From Limnothrix sp. CACIAM 69d (GTDB lineage: Bacteria; Cyanobacteriota; Cyanobacteriia; CACIAM-69d), in assembly GCA_001913845.2 (NCBI GenBank), contig MKGP02000066.1, positions 46,486 through 110,485 of the forward strand: a stretch of 64,000 nt of DNA. The letters are read 5' to 3'. The stretch's first letter is position 1, and each line of letters begins with the position of its first letter. The notes under the pieces are model-generated. The model did not search any database, was not told the origin of the DNA, and saw only the letters and a list, made by a program, of their open reading frames with translations. A program made the position numbers and the translations under genes. Of the stretch, positions 26,348 to 34,608 are shown piece by piece.

Positions 26348-29300
26348 CTAGCCGGCCTGTTGGGCGCTGGCCCGGGCGATCGCGCTGGGGTTCAACACCA
26401 TACTGCTGGCCTCGCTGAGGTAGCCCTGAACAAAGGGCAAGAGCCGATCGGGGAACAAACCCGCGCTGGGCGGCTGAACATTTGGAGAATCGTGCCACTC
26501 AATATCTTCAATTTGGGGCACGACCAGCCCCAGATTCTGGCCATCACACTCCAGCACAATGGCAATGGCGGAGGAGGTGGCTGTCAAATCCGGTGCAATG
26601 GCCGGGAAGCCCACCAACTGGTTAAGGTCGATCGTCCAAATGATTTCACCGCGCCAGTTGTACACCCCTAAGACCGATTCTGGCATATGTGGCACGGGCA
26701 AAATGTCCGTGGCCGCAATTCGCAGCACTTCCCGCACCTCATCGATCGGGAGCAGGGCCGTATCCTCAAAGCCCAGGTGAAAACGCAGGAAACGCTGGCC
26801 ATCGGTGCTGAGGGCGCTGCCGGCCGACCTGGTGGGCAGGTTCAAAATGGCGGATCCGTCGCCCTGTTGCAGCCATTGGGTGAGCGGATCCATAGGCGCT
26901 GGCGGGGCGCTGGGTTCCGGCTCCGGCGGGGCGATCGGGGTCGGCTCGGCCGCCTCCACCACCGGCAAGGGCGGTTCCGGCTCCCGAACCGGCGCAGGCT
27001 CCGGATCCACCACCGCCGCCGGAGCGGCGGCTGCATCAGCGGTTTCGGCGGCTAGAGCTTGGTTGGCAATGTCCACCAGGGCCGCAAATCCTTCATCCCC
27101 AAAGAAACCGGACGGCTCATCGTCGTCGTCCCCGAAAAAGCTTAAGGGTTCATCGTCTTGCCCCGAATCTGGCCCCAGATCTGGTTCCGAATCGAAGGAG
27201 ATTGCAGCAGGGGCTTCCGGCAGAGACTCCACCAATTCCGGCAATTCCGGCAACGGCTCGGTGCTGGCTGCGGGATTGGGTTCCGGTTCCTCAGATAAAT
27301 CCAGAAAATCGACCAATTCCGGTAATGCTTCTAAGTCAGCCGCTTCAGTGTCAGCCGCTTCAGTAGATTCCGTGAATTCAGGTGATTCGTTGGCCTCAAC
27401 TGATTCGGTGATTGCAGCCGCCGCGATCGGCTCGGTGGATGCCGCTAACTCGGCCGCTTGGGCTAATTCAGCAGGTTCCGCAGGGACGATCGGGACAGGC
27501 TCCGGCTCGCGAGGGGCAGCCGACGCGCCATCGCCCAAGGATTCCGCCAGGGCCAACAGCGCCGATCGGGGATCGCTGGATTCGGCTAATAACTGCGCCA
27601 CCAAATTGACCAAACCGCTGCGTTCATCCGGGACAACGGAAGATTCAGAGGATTGCACCGGTTCGATCGGGTCGGGTAACGGTTCGATCGGCTCTGAATT
27701 CACCGGCTCCGGGGATTCGGTGAAATTGGCTAGATCATCTGTTAGATCATCTAGATCACCTGACTCAACTCCTTCAGCCAAGTCAGCTAATTCACCAACG
27801 TTTTCATCAACGTTTTCATCAACATTGTTTGGCTCGATCGGGTCTGATAAATCAGTCAAGTCTGATAAATCATCTGGCTCAACTTCTTCAGCCAAATCTG
27901 CTAATTCAGCTAGATCATCTTCAGCTAAATCATCGGCCATCACCTCGGGAGGAGCTGGCTCGATCGGGTCAGTTACCTCAACGGTTGTTGAATCTAAATC
28001 GGCCAAATTCGATAGATCAGCCAGGTCTGACAAATCGGATAAGTCATCGGAGCGATCCGAGAGATCTGAGGAATCGATCGCCCCTTCGGGTTCCACCCAA
28101 TCCAGCGATTCGGATTCAGCATCTTCTAATTCAACTAATTCAGCACTCTCTTCCAATTCGTCAACAATTGCGGCCGATTCGGAAACGACTGCCGATTCTG
28201 AGTCTGTCGCTTCAGTGGGGACCGCCGTTGCGGGAGGTGGTTCTGGCGGCGGGGCGATCGGCTCGGGAGCAAAGCCAGCCAAACGGGCGATCGTGGCGAT
28301 CGCGGCGTTCAGATCCAAATCGCTGCGATGTTCTGCCAGTTGGGTCAGTTGCGCAATGGTGCTGAGGGCTTCCCGAGGGCTGATGGTTGTGGGTTCTGCA
28401 ACCAATTCCGTTTCGGCTGTGCCAGGTTGTGCAATTTCTGGGTCTGAACTGGCTGGTGGTTGGGTTAGATCTTCACCCGCTAGATCTTCGTCAAGCAGGC
28501 TCAATTCACCAACCGTTAATTCATCATCCAGTTCGCCACCAAATTCATCAACCGTTAATTCATCACTCGTTAATTCATCATTCAGCTCATCACCAAATTC
28601 ATCAACCGTTAATTCATCACTCGTTAATTCATCATCCAGCTCATCACCAAATTCATCAACCGTTAATTCATCATCCAGCTCATCATCAAATTCATCACTG
28701 AGCGCATCATCTGCCAATTCAACATTTAGTTCACTAGCCAACTGATCACTGGATTCATCGAATTCATCGCCAAGTTCATCACTGGTTAATTCATCATCCA
28801 GTTCCCCGATCGGGTCAGTTTCTTCCTGAGCGAGTTCTGCAATTTCTGGTAGTTCCGGTAGCTGGTCTAGAGCGATCAACTGATCAGAATCCTGCGCATC
28901 AGTTAAATCAGTTGAATCATTCAATTCATCCGATTCAGTCAAGTCCAATTGCAGATCACTGAGGTCTTGATCGATCGGTTCTGGATCAGGTGGTTCCTGA
29001 GTTTCTGGATCAACGAGTGCCGAATCCAGTAATTCTGAATTGGGTAATTCCAGATTCGCTGAATCGATCGCGGCTTGCTCTCCTTGATCTAAGGGTTCCA
29101 AGGAGGGTTCCGAGGAGGGTTCGGGCGATCGGTCTAAGGGGGGTGGCTCCGGCGCTGCCACCGGGGGCGGACTGGCCAAGGCACTCAGCCGGGCGATCGC
29201 CGCCAACGCCGTGTTCACGTCCGCGTTGGGATGATGTTCCACCAACTGCACCAGACTGCTGATTGCGTCGGTCACTTTTTCAGCGATGGTTTTGCCGCTG

Positions 29301-31108
29301 TCTGGGGCGATCGCGGCCAAAACTGTCCCGATCAGCTCTGATTCTGGCTCCGACTCTGGCGTTGGGGAAATTTCCGTTGGCTCCGTGGCCGGCTCTGCGA
29401 GGTCGATCGGGTCGATCGCTGCTTCTCGATCGGAGTCCAGGCTCACCCCGTCATCCCCCAATGCGTCAGGGGATTCCAGCAAATCTGCCGTTTCTTGTGC
29501 CGCATCTGCCAAGGGATCCAGCAGCTCGGAATCAGCCGCCAACTCGGCCACCAGTTCTGCCGCTTCATCAATGACTTGATCGATCGTTTCATCGATCATT
29601 TCATCAATCGCGGCATCGCTGGCTAACTCATCAATCAGGGTTGCTGAGTCGATCGCTGGTTCCACCAAGGTTTCCAGCTCGGGTAAGGAGTCGATCGCCG
29701 GTTTCGATTCCGGAGCCACAGCCTCGGAGCTGGGTTCCGCCATCCCTTCTTCTTCGATCGCGGCCCAGTCGGCTAACTCTGCTTCGGTGAGGGCTAAGGC
29801 ATCCGGATCCAAGTTGAGCGCATCTGGCTCTAGTTCACTGGGTTCCTCTGAGGGCAACGAATCCAGGGCCTCGATCGCCCCTAAGTCCTGCCCATCCACC
29901 GCGAAATCGGGTTCCTCGGTTTCTGGTGCGAGTTCTGGTGCTGGCTCTGGCGGTGACTCAACGATCGCCAGGGCCGGTTCTGCTATGGGTTCTGGCTCAG
30001 GTGGTGATTCGATGATTTCCACCGGTTCAACGGCCGGCGCGATCGACTCCGCAGCACTCAACTCCGCAGCACTTAACTCCGCAGCACTCAACTCGGGAGC
30101 CGCCAACGGCGATGGAGCGATCGACCCCACAGCCGTGACCAAAGAGGCGGCGGCTTTTTCCAGGGTGCTGGCCAAACCTGTCAGGGCGGCCAGGGTGGCT
30201 TGCAGTTGGGCTGCTTCAGTGGGAATGGGCAGCGTTAGCGTTGGCGTTGGCGCTTCTTGCGGCGTGATGACTTCCGGGGCGATCGACTCTGGGGCGATCA
30301 GGTCTAAATCCGGTCGGTCAAGATCCGTAGCCGCTGACTGATTGCCGTCCTCGACCACGTCTCCGGTTGTGTCTTCGGTTAAGCTGCTGGTTGCGTCTTC
30401 GGGGAAATCCTCAGTTGCCTCTTCAGTTGAACGGCTGGTTGCATCTTCGGCTAAAAGATCGGTTGGAATTTCGATCGGAAGTTCGATCGCATCAACCGCC
30501 ACTGCTGCCCCTGAATCAGACAGCGCTGAATCAGACAACGCTGCATCAGAATCAGTCACCAAGTCCAAATCCTCTCCCACCGCGATCGCGGGTTCAGGAT
30601 CGATCGCGGGTTCAGGTGAAGCCACCGCAACCCCATGGCCATTCTGGGACTCCGGCCCAGCAACGTCCGACAGGACAGCCAAGGGCGGATCGCTGATCAA
30701 GGCTGCCACGCCATTGGCCATGCTCTGCACCTGGGACTCCAAGAAGTTAACGATCGGGTCTGTTTCCTGATCGCCACTTTGGCCATAGGGCAAGGGCGGC
30801 AAGTCGATGTGATAGCACCATTTGGGCGATCGCTCATCCAGCGCTTGGCCACCCACCTTCACCGACTGGATCACGGCCCGATTCAACCCGGCCACGGCCA
30901 AATCCTCGATCGCCGGTTCAACGGTTTCCAAGGCCAAGCGGGCCGAAGGAGCTTGCTCACCGGCTAGCAGCAGATATAAACATCCCTCCTTCAAGGCCGC
31001 CTTCACGGTAATCGTCGGTTCCAGTCGATCGCGAATGAGCAGGGCGATCGCCTGGGGGTTGGCATCCAAAGCCTGCTGAATCAATGCGGTTTGCAACTGT
31101 GCGTCCAT
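26348..31108 (-). CDS. Giant CheW-domain adaptor with about 1250-residue acidic linker
   Basis: A 1586-residue protein on an uninterrupted frame. Residues 1 to about 150 form a small domain (LIQQALDANPQAIALLIRDR ... WCYHIDLPPLPYG) that I recall from other cyanobacterial proteins, function unknown. The last ~155 residues are a standard CheW domain (FHLGFEDTALLPIDEV, VLGVYNWRGEIIWTIDL, LVVPQIEDIEW). Between them is acidic, Asp/Glu/Ser/Ala/Pro/Leu-rich sequence that should be disordered. It includes an 18-residue tandem repeat and four short Leu/Ala-rich helical islands near 305, 616-650, 916-946 and 1166-1190. Ordinary CheW proteins have about 150-180 residues. The start is ATG 31106-31108. It is first of three closely spaced taxis genes and should couple the GAF receptor to CheA. 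Confidence 0.9.
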   Translation of the reverse strand: MDAQLQTALIQQALDANPQAIALLIRDRLEPTITVKAALKEGCLYLLLAGEQAPSARLALETVEPAIEDLAVAGLNRAVIQSVKVGGQALDERSPKWCYHIDLPPLPYGQSGDQETDPIVNFLESQVQSMANGVAALISDPPLAVLSDVAGPESQNGHGVAVASPEPAIDPEPAIAVGEDLDLVTDSDAALSDSALSDSGAAVAVDAIELPIEIPTDLLAEDATSRSTEEATEDFPEDATSSLTEDTTGDVVEDGNQSAATDLDRPDLDLIAPESIAPEVITPQEAPTPTLTLPIPTEAAQLQATLAALTGLASTLEKAAASLVTAVGSIAPSPLAAPELSAAELSAAELSAAESIAPAVEPVEIIESPPEPEPIAEPALAIVESPPEPAPELAPETEEPDFAVDGQDLGAIEALDSLPSEEPSELEPDALNLDPDALALTEAELADWAAIEEEGMAEPSSEAVAPESKPAIDSLPELETLVEPAIDSATLIDELASDAAIDEMIDETIDQVIDEAAELVAELAADSELLDPLADAAQETADLLESPDALGDDGVSLDSDREAAIDPIDLAEPATEPTEISPTPESEPESELIGTVLAAIAPDSGKTIAEKVTDAISSLVQLVEHHPNADVNTALAAIARLSALASPPPVAAPEPPPLDRSPEPSSEPSLEPLDQGEQAAIDSANLELPNSELLDSALVDPETQEPPDPEPIDQDLSDLQLDLTESDELNDSTDLTDAQDSDQLIALDQLPELPEIAELAQEETDPIGELDDELTSDELGDEFDESSDQLASELNVELADDALSDEFDDELDDELTVDEFGDELDDELTSDELTVDEFGDELNDELTSDELTVDEFGGELDDELTVGELSLLDEDLAGEDLTQPPASSDPEIAQPGTAETELVAEPTTISPREALSTIAQLTQLAEHRSDLDLNAAIATIARLAGFAPEPIAPPPEPPPATAVPTEATDSESAVVSESAAIVDELEESAELVELEDAESESLDWVEPEGAIDSSDLSDRSDDLSDLSDLADLSNLADLDSTTVEVTDPIEPAPPEVMADDLAEDDLAELADLAEEVEPDDLSDLTDLSDPIEPNNVDENVDENVGELADLAEGVESGDLDDLTDDLANFTESPEPVNSEPIEPLPDPIEPVQSSESSVVPDERSGLVNLVAQLLAESSDPRSALLALAESLGDGASAAPREPEPVPIVPAEPAELAQAAELAASTEPIAAAAITESVEANESPEFTESTEAADTEAADLEALPELVDFLDLSEEPEPNPAASTEPLPELPELVESLPEAPAAISFDSEPDLGPDSGQDDEPLSFFGDDDDEPSGFFGDEGFAALVDIANQALAAETADAAAAPAAVVDPEPAPVREPEPPLPVVEAAEPTPIAPPEPEPSAPPAPMDPLTQWLQQGDGSAILNLPTRSAGSALSTDGQRFLRFHLGFEDTALLPIDEVREVLRIAATDILPVPHMPESVLGVYNWRGEIIWTIDLNQLVGFPAIAPDLTATSSAIAIVLECDGQNLGLVVPQIEDIEWHDSPNVQPPSAGLFPDRLLPFVQGYLSEASSMVLNPSAIARASAQQAG
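28540..28700. repeat. 54-bp tandem repeat inside the giant CheW gene
   Basis: About three copies of a 54-bp unit (each made of two related 27-bp halves), recognisable by CAAATTCATCAACCGTTAAT on the plus strand. On the coding strand the unit gives DELDDELTSDELTVDEFG. The unit length is a multiple of three, so gain or loss keeps the frame. Degenerate versions extend on both sides to roughly 28490-28800. Confidence 0.88.
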
Positions 31109-31714
31109 CGCCCACGTTCTCCCACATCCAAAAACCCAATTTTTAATTGGCCGTCCTGGCCCGCCTCGGCTGACGCTTCAGCCGAAACCTGGCCATGGTG
31201 CAGGCCCCGGCCGGGCCCATGGACAGTCAATGGTTCAGTGTCCCGAACCCGATATTTCTCTCAATTCCAGACCTCACGGGCCCAATGGCAACCCCAATAG
31301 CACACCCTGATCATTGCCGGACTGATGCCTAATCACTGGTTGATCAATTCAATTAGCTAGGATTGGTAGCTGGGATTGGCTTGATCATCGCTTGGGTCAT
31401 TGGTTAGGACATATCGGTTTGATCAGTAGTTTCAACTTGCCCCGATCGCCCCTGTTTGATATCGATCTCGCAGCTTGCAAATTGTCAATTTCCTGCAAGA
31501 ATTGTGGTTTTTTGTTGATGAACCTCAAGATGAACCTCAATCCCAATTCAGTGCAAACGAGACTCAATCGGCTTGATTTCTCATGGCTTACTGATCCATC
31601 TGTTTCATTCGTCTGTTTCAACGGATGAACTTAAACCCCAAGCACCACACAGTCCCCACATCCAATTTCCACATCCCGATCGGGCGTAGGTGGCAACCCC
31701 ATACAATCCTTCCT
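31109..31714. other. Intergenic region upstream of the giant CheW gene
   Basis: About 600 bp between the PatA-type regulator and the CheW gene on the same strand. No credible coding frame was found. The length suggests that the CheW-receptor-CheA genes have their own promoter here. Confidence 0.5.
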
Positions 31715-33205
31715 CTATTGTTTCGCTAAAACTCCGAATTCATAGCGATTGTTGAGCATTTCTTCACCGATTAGATACCGATTCAGGGGGCCGGCGTTGT
31801 TGGGTTGAATGCCAGCGGCGGGGGCCGGATGCCAGCCACCACCATTGCGCGGCGGCGTGGGGAGGGTGGCTGCGGTTGTTGGTGAGGGTTGTGGTCGTTG
31901 GGGATTGTCCTGGGGTGGCGGCTGCAATCGATCGGGCAAATATTGCTGAAGCAGCGCGGCCACCTTTTCCAGGCGCAGAGGCTTGGGCACAAACACCGAA
32001 GCCCCAACCAGCTTGGCCCGCACCCGGTCGATCGCCCCGCGATTGCTGGTGACAATCGCGATCGGCACATTGGCCAACAGGTTCACCCGTCGTAACTGGG
32101 TACAAAGCTCATAGCCATTCACGATCGGCATCACCAAATCCAGCAACACCATATCTGGTCGCTGCTCGATCGCCGCCGCCAAGGCCCTTGTCGCCTCCGT
32201 GATATGCACAAACCGACAACCCAAACGATGCACCACGGGGCGCAGCAGCTTGCCCACCATCGGATCATCATCAATCAACATCACCAAGGGTTGCTCAGAA
32301 TTGGGGGCTTGGGTTGCTGGAGCGGGCCGGGGTGCTGGGGTCTGGTTCGCCGCCGGCCCGCTCGATCGCCCTGGAGCGGTGGCGGCTCTGTCCTGGGGCG
32401 CTGCGGACTGTGGGGGCTGAACTGGTGCTGCTTGCGGCGTAAAGAGCAAATTCAGCACCGTGTCCGCCGGGCGATCGTCCAAGGGCAGAAAATCTAAGCC
32501 CCCACGCTCCACCAAGTGATGCAGCAGATGCACGACGATCGACATGGGCTGTTTCATCACCAGCGAGACATCCCAGGTCGATCGTTGACCATTCAGCAAC
32601 GGAGCCAACGTTAAAAACGTCGATCGGTCATTTTGAGTTGTTGCTGACGGAGACCAATCCAACTGGGCCAACTGCGGCGCGCGATCGGCCTGCTCCGGCG
32701 ACAACCCCACCGACTCCCACCGTTGCAGCAACTTCACCACCGACTGCATCACCGCCAACAGGGCCTCACTGCCGAGCAACTGTTGTGCCACCGCCCTTGT
32801 GTCCGGCAAAGCAGGCACATATTTATCCCAGTGAGATCCCACCGTGGGATCACTCGCCGCCGCAAACAGCACCTCCTGAGCCACCGACTCCAGCATCGAT
32901 CGCAACTGCGCTGGGGTAACTTGACCCGCCAACAGCGCCGTTGCCAACCACCACACCTCCCATAGGGGCCTTGCCGCTTCCGTCAGCGCAACCGGCTGCA
33001 AATTCACCCCCGATCGCTTCAGGGCCCGCTGCCAACGCCGAATCCGAAACTGCTCATCGATCGCCCACAGCAAGCGACCCTGCAAAAAAATCAAGCGCCA
33101 GCGACTCGGCCCCCGCTCCAGAACCAACACGCCCGAAGCCCGTCGCTGCACCACCGTGGCCAGCGTCCGCGACACCTTTGTCCATCCCGTTGCTGCTTCA
33201 GTCAT
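31715..33205 (-). CDS. PatA/PixG-type response regulator
   Basis: A 496-residue regulator from ATG 33203-33205 (MTEAATGWTKVS). The N-terminal part (to about 260) has the PATAN/DUF4388-like pattern: RRASGVLVLERGPSRWRLIFLQGRLLWAID, then a helical region with LLNGQRSTWDVSLVM. A Pro/Ala linker follows. The receiver domain (about 305-425) has LVMLIDDDPMVGKLL, the acceptor Asp in MVLLDLVMPIVNGYE, and FVPKPLR. The C-terminal 70 residues are Pro/Gln/Asn-rich. Proteins of this type start the pix and tax operons of Synechocystis, where they act with a CheY-like protein, CheW, receptor and CheA. Here the CheY-like gene between regulator and CheW is missing. Confidence 0.85.
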   Translation of the reverse strand: MTEAATGWTKVSRTLATVVQRRASGVLVLERGPSRWRLIFLQGRLLWAIDEQFRIRRWQRALKRSGVNLQPVALTEAARPLWEVWWLATALLAGQVTPAQLRSMLESVAQEVLFAAASDPTVGSHWDKYVPALPDTRAVAQQLLGSEALLAVMQSVVKLLQRWESVGLSPEQADRAPQLAQLDWSPSATTQNDRSTFLTLAPLLNGQRSTWDVSLVMKQPMSIVVHLLHHLVERGGLDFLPLDDRPADTVLNLLFTPQAAPVQPPQSAAPQDRAATAPGRSSGPAANQTPAPRPAPATQAPNSEQPLVMLIDDDPMVGKLLRPVVHRLGCRFVHITEATRALAAAIEQRPDMVLLDLVMPIVNGYELCTQLRRVNLLANVPIAIVTSNRGAIDRVRAKLVGASVFVPKPLRLEKVAALLQQYLPDRLQPPPQDNPQRPQPSPTTAATLPTPPRNGGGWHPAPAAGIQPNNAGPLNRYLIGEEMLNNRYEFGVLAKQ

Positions 33206-34608
33206 CGATGGACACTCCCAATCCAACCCATTGACCCAAAACCCATTGACCCAATTTGACCCATGGCTAATTGATCACGACGCTCCCGTCGTCCCCAAAT
33301 GATCACTCGAGAATCATTCACTAATCACCGATTCCTCAAACCATTCATTGATCCCATTCATCGATCGCTGACCAATTCCTTGGCCCTGGACTCACACCCC
33401 CAATTCCAACCCGATCGTCCTTGATGCTCCCTGGCAAACCTTAGAGGATGTTTGAAAAGTATCTTTTGGCCCGTGCTAAACACCAATAGCTGTGGGGACA
33501 AGGGACTTAAGCCCCTTGTCTACGTCGATCAATTCTCAGGGAATTTCTGCCGCTGCAAAACCGATTCCGTCTGGGCGATAGATCCCTGAGTGATAGTCAA
33601 CTTTGCTCGCCGGACTGCCTGATTTTGCTAATAAATGGCGATGAACCCAAAGCCGACGCGAATGTTATGTGTTAATTGATACTCCAAGTTCACCTCCTAC
33701 TGAACTGATTTGAGAACAGGTTGAGCAGGCTCAAGCGTTGTCGTGGTCTACAAACAGTCGCCTAGTAGCAATCGGGAAATTTACTGAAGAAATGGCGAGA
33801 GTTAACCCAGAGATCATTAGGACATATTCAATAATTAAATAATAATTTAATTGATTTGAAACAGCTATTAACTTTTCTTGATAATTGGATTGACTTCAGA
33901 TCTGTTCTTCCATGTCTTTCACAGACTAAAACCGCTTCTCAGAGCAGTTTAGACCTTGAAGGCTAACATATGAATGAGTAGCAATTTTAATCCACTGGTT
34001 GCTTGGATGTTCACCAGGTCTGTTTTTAAGAGGCTTTAGATTTTTTTCATATTTACAAAAATCACTCATGATCAAGCGATCGTTTGATCAAATCAGGAAA
34101 TAATTCTCAAGAAGTTAATTGCCCAAAGGCAGTTGAATGATTTAGAAAAAATTCTCAAGAAATATTGATTCTGTAAATTTTCGCGCATTTAAACCCACCA
34201 ACAAGTCAAATCACTACATAACTTGCTGTGCCTAATTAGCAAATTATGAATGAAACTTTATTCCATGCGATCGCAACTCTTGTTAGTTTAAATTTTCACC
34301 AATGCTGCCAAAGTCTAAAACAATGACGAAAAGTGTTTTTCAGAAAGCTGCCCAAGCATCAATTTTGACACTCTGGTCGCGACTGGGGCAGATTGACAAG
34401 CAAAATGCGGTCGATATGCTCAAAATTCCACCGAAATGAGCCAATTGCCATTTTTCGATCATTCCCCGGTTTTCCGCTGCATCCTGCCGCTTTATCTAAC
34501 CTTCAAGGATTGATCGAAAACCGAAGGAATTGTGGAGCAATGATGAAGGGGATCGCTAATTTTGGGTCATTGAGGGCGTTTTGAATGAACTCCCAATCCA
34601 TCTCCTAA
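33206..34608. other. AT-rich gene-free region, 1.4 kb
   Basis: This is the longest stretch without a gene in the window. It starts with short CCCATTGACCCA-type direct repeats (33220-33265) and contains a truncated family B element (33443-33532). From about 33760 to 34400 the composition turns clearly AT-rich compared with the rest, with runs such as ATAATTAAATAATAATTTAATTG. Short frames here have no features. It could hold a regulatory RNA or be a relic of transferred DNA, but nothing recognisable supports either. Confidence 0.55.
33443..33532. repeat. Family B element, left part only
   Basis: AGAGGATGTTTGAAAAGTAT, GGCCCGTGCTAA, and the core GGGACTTAAGCCCC then TTGTCTACGTCGATCA match the left ~90 bp of the complete copy at 59853-59985. 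Similarity stops after GTCGATCA and no right terminal repeat is found. The left flank reads TTA, as at 256-258. Confidence 0.8.

Noticed and set aside
28500..28720. Regularly spaced repeats that could be mistaken for a CRISPR array
   Set aside because: The repeats are contiguous, in frame with the CheW gene, encode acidic peptides, and have no unique spacers.
26805..28745. A 646-codon Ser/Asn/Gly-rich open frame on the plus strand, opposite the giant CheW gene
   Set aside because: It is the reverse complement of acidic codons (GAA/GAT read back as TTC/ATC and shifted to Ser codons). It has no domain, and the opposite strand encodes a recognisable CheW domain.
34393..34584. 63-codon frame in the AT-rich gap
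   Set aside because: No family resemblance, no ribosome binding site, and odd composition; most likely chance.
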